64,000 nt of DNA from Parvibaculum sp. (GCA_030649335.1 JAUSLL010000045.1:1-64000), one strand, 5' to 3'. Positions 10,029 through 20,715 are shown, numbered from the stretch's first letter. Made by a program: numbers and translations. The notes: a model not told the origin generated them from the sequence alone.

Positions 10029-13007
10029 TCAGCGTGGTGCGTGACGCGCCACGAAATCCAATGCTTCGGCGGCGCGCATCGGCTGGCCGAACAGGTAACC
10101 CTGACCATAGTCGCAACCCATCATCGCCAGATCGCGGGCCTGCTCTTCGCTCTCTGTACCTTCCGCGACAATCTCCATGCCGAGGTCATGCGCAAGGCGC
10201 ACCATCGAGCGGATGATCAGCGGTGTTTCGCGATCGGCAGACATGCCGGCGACAAATGAGCGATCGACTTTCAATGTGTCGAACGGAAAGCGCTGGAGAT
10301 AGCTCAGGCTCGAATAGCCTGTCCCGAAATCGTCGAGAGATAATCCGGCTCCAAGGCTTTTGAGGCGCTTCAGAACCTGCGCAGCGAACTCAGGATTCTC
10401 CATCACAAGGCTTTCGGTGACTTCGAGTTTGAGCGTACCCGGCACAATGTCGATGCGGTTCAGCACGCGCTTCACATCATCGATCAGATCGTGACGCAAA
10501 AGCTGACGGCTCGATACATTGACGCTGGCAAAGAGCGGCTTTTCCTGCGGGAACAGTTTTTGCCACGTCGCCAGCTCTTCGCTCGCAGCGCGGAGCGCGA
10601 AGCGGCCAAGCTCTGTGATGAAGCCAAGTTCTTCGGCAAGTGGCACAAAGTCATCCGGTGTCAGCAACCCGCGTTCAGGGTGGTTCCACCGCACCAGCGC
10701 TTCAAAGCCGCGCACGCTGCCGTCTTCCAGCGACATGATCGGCTGGTAATACATTTCCAGCTGCTTGCGTTCGAGCGAATGGCGCAGATCCGATTCAACG
10801 CTCAACCGGTCGTCCGCATCGCCGCGCATATCCGGTTCGAAAATCTCGATCTTTGCCTTGCCGTTACGCTTGGCGCGGAACATCGCAATCTCGGCTTCCG
10901 TCAGCAGTTCTTCCGGTACTTCGTGGCTGTCTTCGCAAATGGCGACACCGACAGACGAAGTCGGGAATACTTCCTGACCACTGATTTCGATAGGTTGTGA
11001 CAGGAATTCCGACAGGGATTCCGCAAAGGCCAAAGCGTCCTGGCGATGCGTGCGCGTCGCAAGCAATACTGCGAATTCATCGCCATTGATGCGGGCAACT
11101 GTATCTTCATGCGTGACGAGTGACTCCAGCCGACGCGCGACGGCAATCAACAAGGCGTCACCGCCGGAATGGCCGAGGCTGTCGTTGATGACTTTGAAGC
11201 GGTCAATATCCACAAGCAGCAGCGCGGCGCGCGGCCTGTCGATGAGGCCCGTACGCCGGATGGCACGGTCCAACCGGTCCATAAACAAAGCACGATTAGG
11301 AAGTCCCGTCAGGCTGTCGTGAACCGCATCGTGAAAGAGGCGCTCCTCGGCCACGATGCGGGCCGTCACGTCGCTCACCGTACCGATGCAGCGCGTGGCA
11401 AAGGCTTCGCCTGACGCGATACAACTCGCATTCAGCGACAATGTACGATAGGCGCCGTCTGAATGGCGCATGCGGAATTCGAGATTGAAGGCGACATTGC
11501 CGCGATTGATGTAGGCGTTGATCGCGTTGCGGTATGTTTCGCGGTCGGCGGGATGCATATGCTCGCGCCACGCGACTTCCGTTCCGCCAAGCGTTCCCTG
11601 ATCAAGGCCCAGTAGGGCTTCAACCGACGGCGAGACGTAGAGCGAATCCGCGAGGATGTCCCAATCCCATACGCCCTGACGCGCGCCTGTCAGCGCAAAC
11701 GCATGGCGCTGCTCGCTGCGGATATTGCCGACATCGGCGCGGCGGCGGCCGCCTTGCGCGTGATATGCGGCAGCAAACGCGAAGAGCACGAGCGCGATCG
11801 TGAAGACACCGATGGTAAATGCCGTGCCGACGAATGTGCCCGGCATCCAGCCCATCGCATGAAGTGCAGACGCGATGCCCGCGATACCGAAGAGACCCGC
11901 ACCGGGAATCAGCAATTGAGCGGGCCGCACACCACGCAACGCCGCCAGCACAACAAGCGGGACACCACCCAGCAGCGCCACCAAAAGCGCGATGCGCACG
12001 AGAAGCCCGCCGAGCGGTGGCGAGAACATGGCGACCGGAATAATAGCGAAGACCCCGAGAGACAGCAGCCGCGCTAATTTTGAAGGCAATCCGAAATGCC
12101 GTTCCAGATCGAGGAAAAATCTTTCAAGCGCAAAAACCGTCGCAGCAAAAACAGTCAGAGCTATTGTGAGATAGACGCCGTCCCAGCGCGGCGACGTGCC
12201 CGCTATCGAACCGATGTAGCCAAAGCTTGCCAATTGGACGAAAAAGCCCGCGCCCAGCAAACCCGCTGTGGCCCGCGCCGCCGGTGCGCGCGTCAAGACC
12301 GCAAGGGCCGTCAGATAGATCGTCAGCGCTGCAATGACGCCAAGCATTCCGCCTTCGACAAGCGAGAGACGACGGACGAAAGACGTCCATGCGTCCGGCT
12401 GCCAGAGATAAAGCGATTGCGGCGCAGGCTGAGCGCTGTGCAACGCAACGGTCACACTCGATTCCGGGTCAACTGTCAGAGACATGATCGAAAAACCGAG
12501 GCGGGCTTCTTCCGGTAGATCGGTGGGATCTTCAGTGCCAGCGGCAAGGGCACGGTCAACGCCATCTGTGAAGGCAGGCCAGAAAAAATTCAGAAAGCCG
12601 CGCCCGCGAATGTCGGCGACCAGATAGCGTGTCACCGGTAGTTGCGAACGATTGCGCAAAGCCGCGGCGACCCACACGCCATCGACCGCTTCCGAACCAT
12701 CCGACAAGGTGACGACACCACTCTCGCCAAGGCCGGCTTCGTCCTCCGGTGCTGCACCGGTCGCCGGAGCTGGTGCGGCGTCGCTTTTTGCGTCGTCCGT
12801 CGTTCCGCTGCCGGGCGCTTCGATGATGAGCTGCTGACCTTTTTCAAAATATGTTTCGATGAAAGGCGAAAGATCGACGACCGCACGGTCGTCGTCCATC
12901 ACAATCGCATCAAGGGCGCGAGACGGTGTTGCAAGCGTCAGCAGGCATGTCGCCAACACACCCGCAAGGACGAAGCCCCGGGCTATTGATTGACCTATCC
13001 GACGCAT
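10029..13007 (-). CDS. membrane sensor with 7TM, PAS, GGDEF and EAL domains
   Basis: Predicted cyclic-di-GMP enzyme of 992 aa. Order: signal peptide (about 1-31), periplasmic domain of the 7TMR-DISM extracellular kind (to about 205), seven hydrophobic helices (about 215-415), a PAS domain (about 435-555), GGDEF (about 565-725) and EAL (about 735-985). The diguanylate-cyclase signature reads RINGDEF, so the first glycine is Asn, and the position of the RxxD inhibitory site reads THED, so that site is missing. The EAL half looks active: [35 protein letters not shown] and IVAEGTE are intact. It is therefore most likely a phosphodiesterase controlled by an extracytoplasmic ligand, with a possibly regulatory GGDEF domain. 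Confidence 0.93.
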   Translation of the reverse strand: MRRIGQSIARGFVLAGVLATCLLTLATPSRALDAIVMDDDRAVVDLSPFIETYFEKGQQLIIEAPGSGTTDDAKSDAAPAPATGAAPEDEAGLGESGVVTLSDGSEAVDGVWVAAALRNRSQLPVTRYLVADIRGRGFLNFFWPAFTDGVDRALAAGTEDPTDLPEEARLGFSIMSLTVDPESSVTVALHSAQPAPQSLYLWQPDAWTSFVRRLSLVEGGMLGVIAALTIYLTALAVLTRAPAARATAGLLGAGFFVQLASFGYIGSIAGTSPRWDGVYLTIALTVFAATVFALERFFLDLERHFGLPSKLARLLSLGVFAIIPVAMFSPPLGGLLVRIALLVALLGGVPLVVLAALRGVRPAQLLIPGAGLFGIAGIASALHAMGWMPGTFVGTAFTIGVFTIALVLFAFAAAYHAQGGRRRADVGNIRSEQRHAFALTGARQGVWDWDILADSLYVSPSVEALLGLDQGTLGGTEVAWREHMHPADRETYRNAINAYINRGNVAFNLEFRMRHSDGAYRTLSLNASCIASGEAFATRCIGTVSDVTARIVAEERLFHDAVHDSLTGLPNRALFMDRLDRAIRRTGLIDRPRAALLLVDIDRFKVINDSLGHSGGDALLIAVARRLESLVTHEDTVARINGDEFAVLLATRTHRQDALAFAESLSEFLSQPIEISGQEVFPTSSVGVAICEDSHEVPEELLTEAEIAMFRAKRNGKAKIEIFEPDMRGDADDRLSVESDLRHSLERKQLEMYYQPIMSLEDGSVRGFEALVRWNHPERGLLTPDDFVPLAEELGFITELGRFALRAASEELATWQKLFPQEKPLFASVNVSSRQLLRHDLIDDVKRVLNRIDIVPGTLKLEVTESLVMENPEFAAQVLKRLKSLGAGLSLDDFGTGYSSLSYLQRFPFDTLKVDRSFVAGMSADRETPLIIRSMVRLAHDLGMEIVAEGTESEEQARDLAMMGCDYGQGYLFGQPMRAAEALDFVARHAPR

Positions 13008-13148
13008 CCAAACCCCTCAAACTTCTCTGACTTCGATCCGTCGCTCTCCCCATGAGCGGCGTCGGACGCGATGATGCATTGTGAACCAGATTCGCAAAGA
13101 CAGAGTAATTTTGCCTTAAGGATCGGGAGATTTGCATCGTTTTGAAGG

Positions 13149-13862
13149 TCAAACACCGAGTTTAGAGGCCAAATCTTCGATATCGCTCGCGATATAGTCC
13201 CAATCGCCGCGGGGCTCGAGGTCATATTTCTGCGCTGGGCCATATTCCGTTGGCCGCACAAAAAAGGCCGTCATCAGGCCGAGTGCCTTGGCTGCCTTCA
13301 GGTCGGCGTTATGCGCGGCGGCCATCATCACCTCACCGGGTTCCAGACCGAGCAGGCGGGCGGCGCCGAGGTAAGTCTCCGGGGCGGGTTTAAAATAACC
13401 GAAAATGTCGGAACCCAACACAAGGTCCCAGGGCAGGTTTGCGCCTTTGGCCATGTTGACGAGCAGGGAGACATTGCCGTTGGAGAGCGGCGAAATGATG
13501 TAGCGGCTCTTGAGGCGATTGAGGCCAGCCACCGAATCCGGCCACGGTTTCAGGCGATGCCAACCGAGAGTCATATGCACGAGATCACTCTCGCTGAGGC
13601 CTTTGATTTCCTGTTCGACGACCAACTTGTCGAGTGAGGCGCGGTGCAATTCGTCGAGCGTCATCCATGGCAACTCACCGGCTGCCACGCGCTTCATCGA
13701 CGGTACATATTCACCGCGCCATGCATCGACCAGCGCAGTCCAGTCGGCGAGAATCCCCCGGGTCTGGCCGAACGCCGTCAGTTCATCAATGAGGCTGGTG
13801 CGCCAATCGACGACAGAACCGAAGACGTCAAAAATAATGGCGCGCGGGCGCTTCTGGTTCAT
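13149..13862 (-). CDS. haloacid dehalogenase, type II (HAD family)
   Basis: HAD-fold hydrolase of the (S)-2-haloacid dehalogenase type. The nucleophile motif is IIFDVFGSVVDWR, followed by the PLSNGNVSL second motif and FKPAPETYLGA with the conserved lysine; EVMMAAAHNADLKAAKALG is the metal-binding region. The start MNQKRPRAI (237 aa) is preferred over 13922 because the longer form would overlap the end of the upstream GNAT gene. The true substrate cannot be told from sequence; many family members act on phosphates or haloacids. Confidence 0.88.
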   Translation of the reverse strand: MNQKRPRAIIFDVFGSVVDWRTSLIDELTAFGQTRGILADWTALVDAWRGEYVPSMKRVAAGELPWMTLDELHRASLDKLVVEQEIKGLSESDLVHMTLGWHRLKPWPDSVAGLNRLKSRYIISPLSNGNVSLLVNMAKGANLPWDLVLGSDIFGYFKPAPETYLGAARLLGLEPGEVMMAAAHNADLKAAKALGLMTAFFVRPTEYGPAQKYDLEPRGDWDYIASDIEDLASKLGV

Positions 13863-13890
13863 GGGCCGTTGTCCGTCCGTTTGGAAAATT

Positions 13891-14478
13891 TCAGAGGCGG
13901 GGATCGTCGCGCAGAATGGCAAATTGCACGTGATCGCGCCAGACCCCGTTGATGCGCAGAAGCCCGCGCGAATGGCCCTCTTCGCGAAAACCGCAACGCC
14001 GCAAGACGGCGCGTGATCGTTCGTTTTCCAGGAGGCAGGACGCCATGATGCGGTGAAGTTTCAACTCTTCAAAAACGAACGGGATGATGGCGCGCACGGC
14101 ACGTGTCACATAACCCTGCCCAGCAAAAGGTGCGCCAGCCCAATAACCAAGCGTGCAATCCTGCTGCACGCCACGGTGCACATTGGACAGCGTGCATCCG
14201 CCCACAAGCGCACGGTCCTCGTCACGGAAAATGAAAAACGGATAGGCATTTCCCTCGCGGCTTTCGCGCTGATAGCGACGAAGGCGGCGACGAAAGGACG
14301 GTTTGGTCAGATCATCGGTGGGCCATGTCGGCTCCCACGGCGTCAGGAAATCGCGGCTGACCTCCCGTAGTTCGGCCCATTCGGCGAAGTCTGACATTTG
14401 CGGTGTGCGCAGATGAACGCCATCGCCGGCAATCAGCGATGCCGGATCTGTCTTCGAAATCGACCGCAGAAAAGCCAT
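13891..14478 (-). CDS. GNAT family N-acetyltransferase (RimJ/RimL-like)
   Basis: Acetyl-CoA-dependent acyltransferase of 195 aa. RTPQMSDFAEWAELR at the N-terminus, the LGYWAGAPFAGQGYVTRAV acetyl-CoA loop (about residues 110-128) and LENERSRAVLRRCGF are typical of the RimJ group that acetylates ribosomal-protein or other N-termini. It lies between the M16 peptidase and HAD genes on the minus strand, a frequent neighbour of thrC and the M16 peptidase in alphaproteobacteria. Confidence 0.9.
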   Translation of the reverse strand: MAFLRSISKTDPASLIAGDGVHLRTPQMSDFAEWAELREVSRDFLTPWEPTWPTDDLTKPSFRRRLRRYQRESREGNAYPFFIFRDEDRALVGGCTLSNVHRGVQQDCTLGYWAGAPFAGQGYVTRAVRAIIPFVFEELKLHRIMASCLLENERSRAVLRRCGFREEGHSRGLLRINGVWRDHVQFAILRDDPRL

Positions 14479-14533
14479 TTGACGACGGCGCTCCCCCCAA
14501 GGGACCGTCGCTCAGGCGCGACGCAAATCCCTG

Positions 14534-15811
14534 TCAGGCAAATCTTGCCGCGAGACGGTCATAAGATTCAAGTCCGCCGCTCTTGCCTTCAAGCGGGCCA
14601 ACCGCGGCAATGGCCGGTGCCGTTGCGTCTGACCCGAGAAAACGGCTGGCAAAACGCCGGACGGCGGCTGCATCGACCTGATCGACCTTGCCGATCATCT
14701 CGTCAATCGGCAGCACACGACCGTGCACGGCATATTGGCGGGCGATCTGTTCGGCGCGGGAGGAGGAAGATTCGAGCCCCATCAAAAGCCCCGCTTTCAT
14801 CTGGGCGCGGGCGCGGGCAACTTCGGCTTCTGTCGCGTCTTGTCCGAGTTTGGAAATCTCGTCGGCCACGACCGGCATCAATTCGGCAAGGTCGTCGGGC
14901 GCGGTGCCCGCGTAAACGCCAATAATGCCGGTGTCGGCAAAGGACCATGAATAGGCGAAGACGGAATAGGCAAGGCCGCGCTTTTCGCGCACTTCCTGAA
15001 ACAGGCGCGAGGACATGCCGCCGCCGAGGACTGAGGAAAAAATCTGCGCGGCGTAATAATCTTCGTCACCATAGGCCGGACCTTCGAAGGCCAGCGTGAC
15101 ATGCGCCTGTTCAAGTTCGCGCGTTTCGCGGCGCTCGCCGCCGGTGAACTTCGCAGGCTCGGCACCGTTTGAACGGACAGTCGGCATCTCGGAAAAATGT
15201 TCGCGGCCAAGAGCCACAAGGTCGGCGTGGTCGATGGCACCGGCGGCGGCGAGCACCATGCCCGGTGCGTGATAGCGTTCGCCCATGTAGTTGCGCAGTG
15301 CGTCGCGATCAAAGCCGTTGACGGTGTCGACGGTGCCGAGGATCGTGCGACCCATGGCCTGACCGGGGTAGGCCGCTTCAAGCAAATGATCGAAGACAAG
15401 ATCGTCGGGCGTGTCGAGTGACTGGCCGATTTCCTGAATGACGACACCGCGTTCGCGTTCGAGTTCGGTGGCGTCGAAGACGGAGTTTTGCAAAATGTCG
15501 GCGAGGAGATCGACGGCGAGCGGCAGGTCACCTTTCATCACGCGAGCGTAATAGGCGGTTGCTTCATGCGCCGTATGTGCATTGAGATGTCCGCCGACAT
15601 TTTCAATTTCTTCGGCAATGGCGCGCGCGTTGCGGCGCTCGGTGCCTTTGAACGCCATATGTTCGAGCAGATGCGAGACACCATGCTGGTGACGGGTTTC
15701 GTGACGCGCGCCGGTGTTAACCCAGACGCCAACCGAAATGGTCTGCAGATGCGGCATGGAATCCGTCACTACAGTTAAACCGCTTTCGAGTCTTGTCACT
15801 TCAACAGCCAT
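14534..15811 (-). CDS. M16 family zinc peptidase (processing-peptidase-like)
   Basis: Metalloprotease related to mitochondrial processing peptidase beta. The inverted zinc motif HxxEH is in VSHLLEHMAFKGTERR (about residues 44-59), with the downstream glutamate in ERERGVVIQEIGQ. The C-terminal half has the non-catalytic M16 repeat with SSVLGGGMSSRLFQEVREKR. Length 425 aa is typical of the bacterial single-chain form. AAGGAG precedes the ATG. It follows thrC by 51 bases. Confidence 0.95.
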   Translation of the reverse strand: MAVEVTRLESGLTVVTDSMPHLQTISVGVWVNTGARHETRHQHGVSHLLEHMAFKGTERRNARAIAEEIENVGGHLNAHTAHEATAYYARVMKGDLPLAVDLLADILQNSVFDATELERERGVVIQEIGQSLDTPDDLVFDHLLEAAYPGQAMGRTILGTVDTVNGFDRDALRNYMGERYHAPGMVLAAAGAIDHADLVALGREHFSEMPTVRSNGAEPAKFTGGERRETRELEQAHVTLAFEGPAYGDEDYYAAQIFSSVLGGGMSSRLFQEVREKRGLAYSVFAYSWSFADTGIIGVYAGTAPDDLAELMPVVADEISKLGQDATEAEVARARAQMKAGLLMGLESSSSRAEQIARQYAVHGRVLPIDEMIGKVDQVDAAAVRRFASRFLGSDATAPAIAAVGPLEGKSGGLESYDRLAARFA

Positions 15812-15862
15812 GCAGGTCTCCTTGGTGGTCTATGAAATTTACGCAAACAACAATCAGAAAAA

Positions 15863-17269
15863 TCAGGCCGCCAACGCGCGTGCGCGTTGGCGAATAAAGG
15901 TTTGAACGGCTTTGATGTCGTTCGGCAATACATCGAGACGTTCTTCGCGCGTGAACAAATCGGCCATGCGCGGCGGTAATTCGGGGTGGATGCCGGTCGC
16001 CGCTTTAACCGCATCTGGGAACTTGGCGGGATGCGCGGTGGCGAGCGTCACCATCGGCACACCGAGATCGCCGCGATCCTTGCGGGCGGCGGCGACACCA
16101 ACGGCTGTATGCGGATCAATCAATTCACCGCAATCGGCGAGCATGCTTTTGATCGTCGCTGTGGTTTCAGCCTCATCAACGCGGGTTGCGGAAAAAATCA
16201 TACGCATCGCGTCAAGACGCAGAGGATCGATTTCAAAGGAACCCGACTGTGTAAGGCTTTGCATCAAACGACGCACGCTGTCACCGTCGCGGCCATAGGC
16301 GTCGTGAACGAGACGTTCAAAGTTCGACGACACCTGAATGTCCATGCTCGGACTGATCGTCGGCTGCACCTGCCCGACTTCATACCGACCCGTAGTGAGC
16401 GTGCGCGCGAGAATGTCATTGACGTTGGTGGCGACTAGCAGGCGCGAAATCGGCAAGCCCATGCGCGAGGCGGCAAAGCCCGCAAATACGTCACCGAAAT
16501 TTCCGGTGGGTACGGAATATGCGATGGGGCGCGCGGGCGCGCCGAGGGCGACGGCGGACGTAAAGTAATAAACGATCTGGGCCATGACACGACCCCAGTT
16601 GATCGAGTTGACGCCTGCGAGAGAGACTTCGTCTCCGAACGAATGATCGTTGAACATGGCTTTGACGAGCGCCTGACAATCGTCAAAAGAACCTTCAATC
16701 GCGATGTTATGGACGTTGGCGTCGAGCACCGTCGTCATCTGGCGGCGCTGCACTTCCGACACGCGACCCTTGGGATGCATGATGAAAATATCGGTCGTGT
16801 CGCGGCCACGAAAGGCCTCGATGGCGGCCGATCCGGTGTCGCCCGACGTCGCGCCGACGACCGTGATACGGCGTCCGCGTTTCTCCAGAACATGATCGAA
16901 AAGACGAGCCAAAATTTGCATGGCGACATCTTTAAACGCCAATGTGGGCCCGTGGAAAAGTTCGAGCAGCCAGTCGTTATCCCCGGTCTGGACGAGGGGC
17001 ACGACGGCCTTATGCCCGAAGGAGGCATAGGCCTCGTTGATCATCGTCTGGAGGTCGGAATCGGGAATAGAGGGGCCGATATAGAGGCGCATGACGCGGA
17101 AGGCGACTTCGGAATAAGTCAATCCGGCCAATGCCTTAATCTTGCGTTCGGACATCTGCGGCCACTCGGCGGGCACATATAATCCCCCGTCGCGCGCAAG
17201 TCCTGCGAGCAAAGCATCCTCGAATTCAAGCTCGGGGGACTGTCCCCTTGTGCTGACGTATTTCAACAT
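15863..17269 (-). CDS. thrC: threonine synthase
   Basis: PLP enzyme converting O-phosphohomoserine to threonine, 468 aa, the length of the long bacterial type. MLKYVSTRGQSPELEFEDAL opens the protein; the PLP lysine is in GPTLAFKDVAMQ, and VVGATSGDTGSAAIEAFRG binds the cofactor phosphate. TGGAGATT precedes the ATG. It sits within the oxidase-linked minus-strand cluster between the M32 and M16 peptidases. Confidence 0.96.
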   Translation of the reverse strand: MLKYVSTRGQSPELEFEDALLAGLARDGGLYVPAEWPQMSERKIKALAGLTYSEVAFRVMRLYIGPSIPDSDLQTMINEAYASFGHKAVVPLVQTGDNDWLLELFHGPTLAFKDVAMQILARLFDHVLEKRGRRITVVGATSGDTGSAAIEAFRGRDTTDIFIMHPKGRVSEVQRRQMTTVLDANVHNIAIEGSFDDCQALVKAMFNDHSFGDEVSLAGVNSINWGRVMAQIVYYFTSAVALGAPARPIAYSVPTGNFGDVFAGFAASRMGLPISRLLVATNVNDILARTLTTGRYEVGQVQPTISPSMDIQVSSNFERLVHDAYGRDGDSVRRLMQSLTQSGSFEIDPLRLDAMRMIFSATRVDEAETTATIKSMLADCGELIDPHTAVGVAAARKDRGDLGVPMVTLATAHPAKFPDAVKAATGIHPELPPRMADLFTREERLDVLPNDIKAVQTFIRQRARALAA

Positions 17270-17391
17270 AATCTCCAGGATGGCCGGCCGACGGCATTCG
17301 TCAGGCGCTGGTTGGGGATAAAATAGCCCTGCGGCGCCCTCTAATCAATGAGCCGAAACGTCGCCGGACGAAAAATGGCGGAATTCTGCGG

Positions 17392-18903
17392 TTAACTAGC
17401 GAGATAGCGCGCTTCCAGATGGCTCTTGAAGGCCGCTGTCCCTAGGGGCGCACCGGTCGCGGCGAGGATGATCTCGTCGGGGGTGCGGGACGATCCGACC
17501 CCGTGAACATGCTCGCGGACCCACGAGGTCAACTCGACAAAGCGAGCCTTTCCAAGCTCGATTCCGAGGTTATTTCGAGCTTTCCATGCCGAGCTAAAGA
17601 GCTGTGCGGCCGCGAGTGCGCCGAGCGTATAAGTGGGAAAATAACCGAAGGATCCGGACGGCCAATGGATGTCCTGCATGCAGCCATCGGCATCATCAGG
17701 CGGTGTTATCCCCAAAAGCGTATTCATTCCTTCGCCCCACGCCCCCGGCAAATCGGCGGGGACAAGATCGCCCGCGATCATCGCGCGTTCCAAGCGATAG
17801 CGGAGGATAACGTGGAGGGGATAAGTGATCTCGTCGGCGCTGACGCGGATGAGCGAGGGGCCGACCTGACGGTAGTGGCGCAGGATATTCTCCGGCGACC
17901 ATGCCTCCCCTTCCCCGCCGAAGATTTTCTTCAGGCGCGGCGCGAGGGCGGAGATGAATTGTGTGGAGCGACCGGCCTGCATTTCGAACAGAAGCGACTG
18001 GCTCTCGTGAATGGTCATGCCGCGCGAGCGACCGACGGGCTGGTTGCGCCATTCTGCAGGAAGCCCGCGCTCGTAGAGCGAATGGCCGGTCTCATGGATG
18101 ACGGCCATAAGGCTTTCCATGAAATCGCTCTCGTCGTAGCGCGTGGTGATGCGGCTGTCGTCGGGCACACCGCCGGTGAAGGGATGATGGCTGACGTCGA
18201 GACGACCATGCGCGAAATCAAAACCGAGCGCGCCCATGACGTCACGGCCCAATTCCTCCTGCAAAGGAATTGAGAAGGGGCCTGTGAGCGGCAAGGGCTG
18301 CGGCGCTGACGCCTGCTTGTCCATGACGCGTTTCAGAAGATCCGGCAGAAAGCCTTCAAGATCCGTGAACAGACGGTCAATGTCGGCGGAGCGGCGGTCG
18401 GGATCATAACCGTCGAGCAGCGCGTCGTAAGGCGTGAGGCCAAAAGCCTCTGCCTTGGCAGCGGCCTGCTCGCGCACCAGCGCAACGAGCGTGGTGAGTT
18501 CCGGTGCGAGCGACGCAAAATCATTGGCAGCACGCGCCTTGCGCCAGATCATTTCCGTTTTGGATTTCTGGTAGGACAATTTCGACACAAGATCGGTCGG
18601 CGTCGCCGTGGCGTGGCGATGGATGCGGCCCATCTCGTTCAGGTTGGCGCGGTCCCAATCGGCGAGAGCGTCGGCACTGTCGCCGGCGCTCGCGAGCAGG
18701 TCGGCGGTTTCAGGCGCGGTCAGAGTTTCATGCGCGATGAGCGAAAGCGTTGCCTGCTGTTCGGCGCGCGCCCCTGCCCCGCCTTCCGGCATCATGGTGG
18801 CGCGGTCCCAATGCAACACGGCTTGCGCGCCGCCAAGCGCGGAGAGACGCGCGAAACGCGATTTCAGTGTGGCATAGGCTGTTGTGGAGTTTTGTTCGCT
18901 CAT
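17392..18903 (-). CDS. carboxypeptidase, M32 (Taq) family
   Basis: Zinc carboxypeptidase with broad C-terminal specificity. The metal site HExxH is in MAVIHETGHSLYERGLP, with the family motifs DESDFMESL, IHESQSLLFEMQ and ADEITYPLHVILRYRLE. The start at 18903 (503 aa) is chosen because it lies directly after the SURF1 stop; a longer frame to 18972 would run deep into SURF1. Length agrees with Taq carboxypeptidase relatives (about 500 aa). Confidence 0.94.
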   Translation of the reverse strand: MSEQNSTTAYATLKSRFARLSALGGAQAVLHWDRATMMPEGGAGARAEQQATLSLIAHETLTAPETADLLASAGDSADALADWDRANLNEMGRIHRHATATPTDLVSKLSYQKSKTEMIWRKARAANDFASLAPELTTLVALVREQAAAKAEAFGLTPYDALLDGYDPDRRSADIDRLFTDLEGFLPDLLKRVMDKQASAPQPLPLTGPFSIPLQEELGRDVMGALGFDFAHGRLDVSHHPFTGGVPDDSRITTRYDESDFMESLMAVIHETGHSLYERGLPAEWRNQPVGRSRGMTIHESQSLLFEMQAGRSTQFISALAPRLKKIFGGEGEAWSPENILRHYRQVGPSLIRVSADEITYPLHVILRYRLERAMIAGDLVPADLPGAWGEGMNTLLGITPPDDADGCMQDIHWPSGSFGYFPTYTLGALAAAQLFSSAWKARNNLGIELGKARFVELTSWVREHVHGVGSSRTPDEIILAATGAPLGTAAFKSHLEARYLAS

Positions 18904-18913
18904 CTTTTGTCGC

Positions 18914-19660
18914 TTATTCCTTTGGGCGTCCAATGCGGCCGTTCGACCAATGATAGGCGAGATAGATGGCAAAGAGAACGAGGGCGAGGCTGAACCATGT
19001 CAACGCATATTCAAAATGCACATTGCGGATGTTGACCTGCGTGCGGCCACCAATGGGCAGACCGCCGACGTTGGGCGTTGCGTCGGCTTCGGCATAGAAA
19101 GGCGCGACATTGGCGAGGCCGAGGCCTGAGGCCATAGCGACAGGATCGCGCGTGAACCACAAGTTGCCTTTGACGTCATCGGGCGCGGAGAAAATGCCAC
19201 GCGCCTGCGGGGCGCGCGCCACGGCGATGAGGCTGGTGGGGCCTTCGATCTGACCGCTCGCGCGGGCGGCAATATCAATATAGTCGCGCGGCACGAAACC
19301 ACGATCGACGAGGACGGTGCCGGCCCCGTTTGCGAGCACAAAGGGCGTCACGACATCGATACCGGCGGTGCCTTCATCATCCTGCGCGAAATAATAGAGC
19401 TCGCTGTCGTTGAGGAAATGGCCTTCGAGTTTCAGGCGATGATATTCGAGTTGTTTGAGATCGAGCGTGGCCCATTCGCTTTGCGCGGGCACGTCCATGG
19501 GCTCTTCGACCATACGGTGATTGATGGTGGCGATGAGGTTGAGCTTCCATTGCAGGCGCTCAAGCTGCCAGAGGCCGAGACCGATGAGGATGGCGAGCGC
19601 AATTGCGGTGGCGACGGTGGGCCAGAGCAGCGGGCGGAATAGATTGTTGGTGGTGAGCAT
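18914..19660 (-). CDS. SURF1 family cytochrome oxidase assembly protein
   Basis: Helps insert heme a into subunit I of the aa3 oxidase. The protein (248 aa) has the family architecture: an N-terminal membrane helix (about 10-33) ending GLWQLERLQWK, a periplasmic domain with VLVDRGFVPRDY, and a C-terminal helix with FEYALTWFSLALVLF. The start at 19660 has GGAGG nine bases upstream, inside the end of the DUF983 gene. Linked to DUF983 and the M32 gene with only 4- and 10-base gaps. Confidence 0.95.
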   Translation of the reverse strand: MLTTNNLFRPLLWPTVATAIALAILIGLGLWQLERLQWKLNLIATINHRMVEEPMDVPAQSEWATLDLKQLEYHRLKLEGHFLNDSELYYFAQDDEGTAGIDVVTPFVLANGAGTVLVDRGFVPRDYIDIAARASGQIEGPTSLIAVARAPQARGIFSAPDDVKGNLWFTRDPVAMASGLGLANVAPFYAEADATPNVGGLPIGGRTQVNIRNVHFEYALTWFSLALVLFAIYLAYHWSNGRIGRPKE

Positions 19661-19664
19661 GGTG

Positions 19665-20048
19665 TCAGTCCTCCACGTCGTGCAGGCGGCCTTCGCGGGC
19701 CTTGTGTTTGAACTGTTGCGCGATGAGCCAGCCTTTGAACGGACGCATGAGGCCGAGGCCGAGAGTGATGGTGAGTGGCCCCCAGATGAGCGCGTGGATC
19801 CAATAGGGCGGCTGATAGTTGACCTCAACATAGAGGCCGAGGCCGACGACGATGAAGCCGACAATCATAATGATGAAGACAACCGGCCCATCGCCCGCGT
19901 CGGCGAAACTGTAATCGAGGCCGCAGGCGGTGCAGGCGGGCGGGATGGTGAGAAAGCCTGTGAACATTTTGTCTTTGCCGCAACGCGGGCAGGCGTTGGT
20001 GAGGGCGATTTTGACGGAATGTTGCGGCGGGTAGGTTTGATCGGGCAT
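19665..20048 (-). CDS. DUF983 membrane protein of the oxidase cluster
   Basis: Small conserved protein (127 aa) encoded beside SURF1 in alphaproteobacteria; function unproven, presumed oxidase biogenesis. The N-terminus has a zinc-ribbon-like NACPRCGKDKMF...PPACTACGLDY with four cysteines, followed by two membrane helices (about 53-75 and 82-102) and a basic tail. It normally sits directly downstream of ctaE; here the ctaE terminator and a two-gene insertion lie in between. Confidence 0.92.
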   Translation of the reverse strand: MPDQTYPPQHSVKIALTNACPRCGKDKMFTGFLTIPPACTACGLDYSFADAGDGPVVFIIMIVGFIVVGLGLYVEVNYQPPYWIHALIWGPLTITLGLGLMRPFKGWLIAQQFKHKAREGRLHDVED

Positions 20049-20232
20049 GGGGGCCTTTGGGGTCTGAGAAGAACGCCTGAACCCTTATGCTCCTTTTCTG
20101 AATTGCTTTCATCCGGCTTGTCTTCAAAATCGACTTTGCAACATGCAGCTAGCGCAAAAAATCTCGACCACAGTTGCCTTACCCTGAAACTTGCCAGGGC
20201 ACTCATACCGGACGGAATGCTATATTTTTTCT

Positions 20233-20715
20233 CTAGTTTCTCTTCTGCCAATCAAATTCTGGGTGCTTGGCAACGGGCTTGCACACTATCAACCCATGAC
20301 CGGCCACATTGCCGGATAAGCTCAGAAGGGTTTCGTCAAAAGTATGAAACTCGTCCGCTCGGAAAAGAATTGCGGTTGCAAGATGTATTGCATCAGGCGT
20401 CTTGAGTTTGTTGCCTACTTCTTTCGCATAATGATTTCTTAAGTCGTGAGCCAGCGCGGCCACTTTCGTGTCCATGCTAACTCGACTAAGCCGCTTCAAC
20501 AGGCCATCGAACAAGGTTTCCATTCCCGCAGGAATTTTTCCCGACAAGACTTCTACTGAAGTGAGAACGGAAGTCATTAATCGTACGTCACGCTTTCTAT
20601 GACGTTCGATTACTTCTCTAACGCCATCCATCTCACCCGAATTGCGGCTTTCGTCCTTTAACCACGCGAGAAAAAGGCAAGTATCCCAATAATACAACGG
20701 ACTATTCCCAGCCAT
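20233..20715 (-). CDS. PIN-domain ribonuclease, VapC-like
   Basis: Predicted PIN-fold RNase (160 aa). The four acidic residues of the active site are placed as in VapC toxins: Asp11 in YYWDTCLFLAWLK, Glu55 in LTSVEVLSG, Asp108 in KTPDAIHLATA and Asp127 in FHTFDETLLSLSG. The chosen ATG has GGGAG seven bases upstream and overlaps the end of the preceding gene by 14 bases, so the two are translated together. That arrangement suggests a toxin with a cognate partner, but the partner is far larger than a normal VapB. Lies between DUF983 and ctaE, outside the usual gene order. Confidence 0.85.
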   Translation of the reverse strand: MAGNSPLYYWDTCLFLAWLKDESRNSGEMDGVREVIERHRKRDVRLMTSVLTSVEVLSGKIPAGMETLFDGLLKRLSRVSMDTKVAALAHDLRNHYAKEVGNKLKTPDAIHLATAILFRADEFHTFDETLLSLSGNVAGHGLIVCKPVAKHPEFDWQKRN

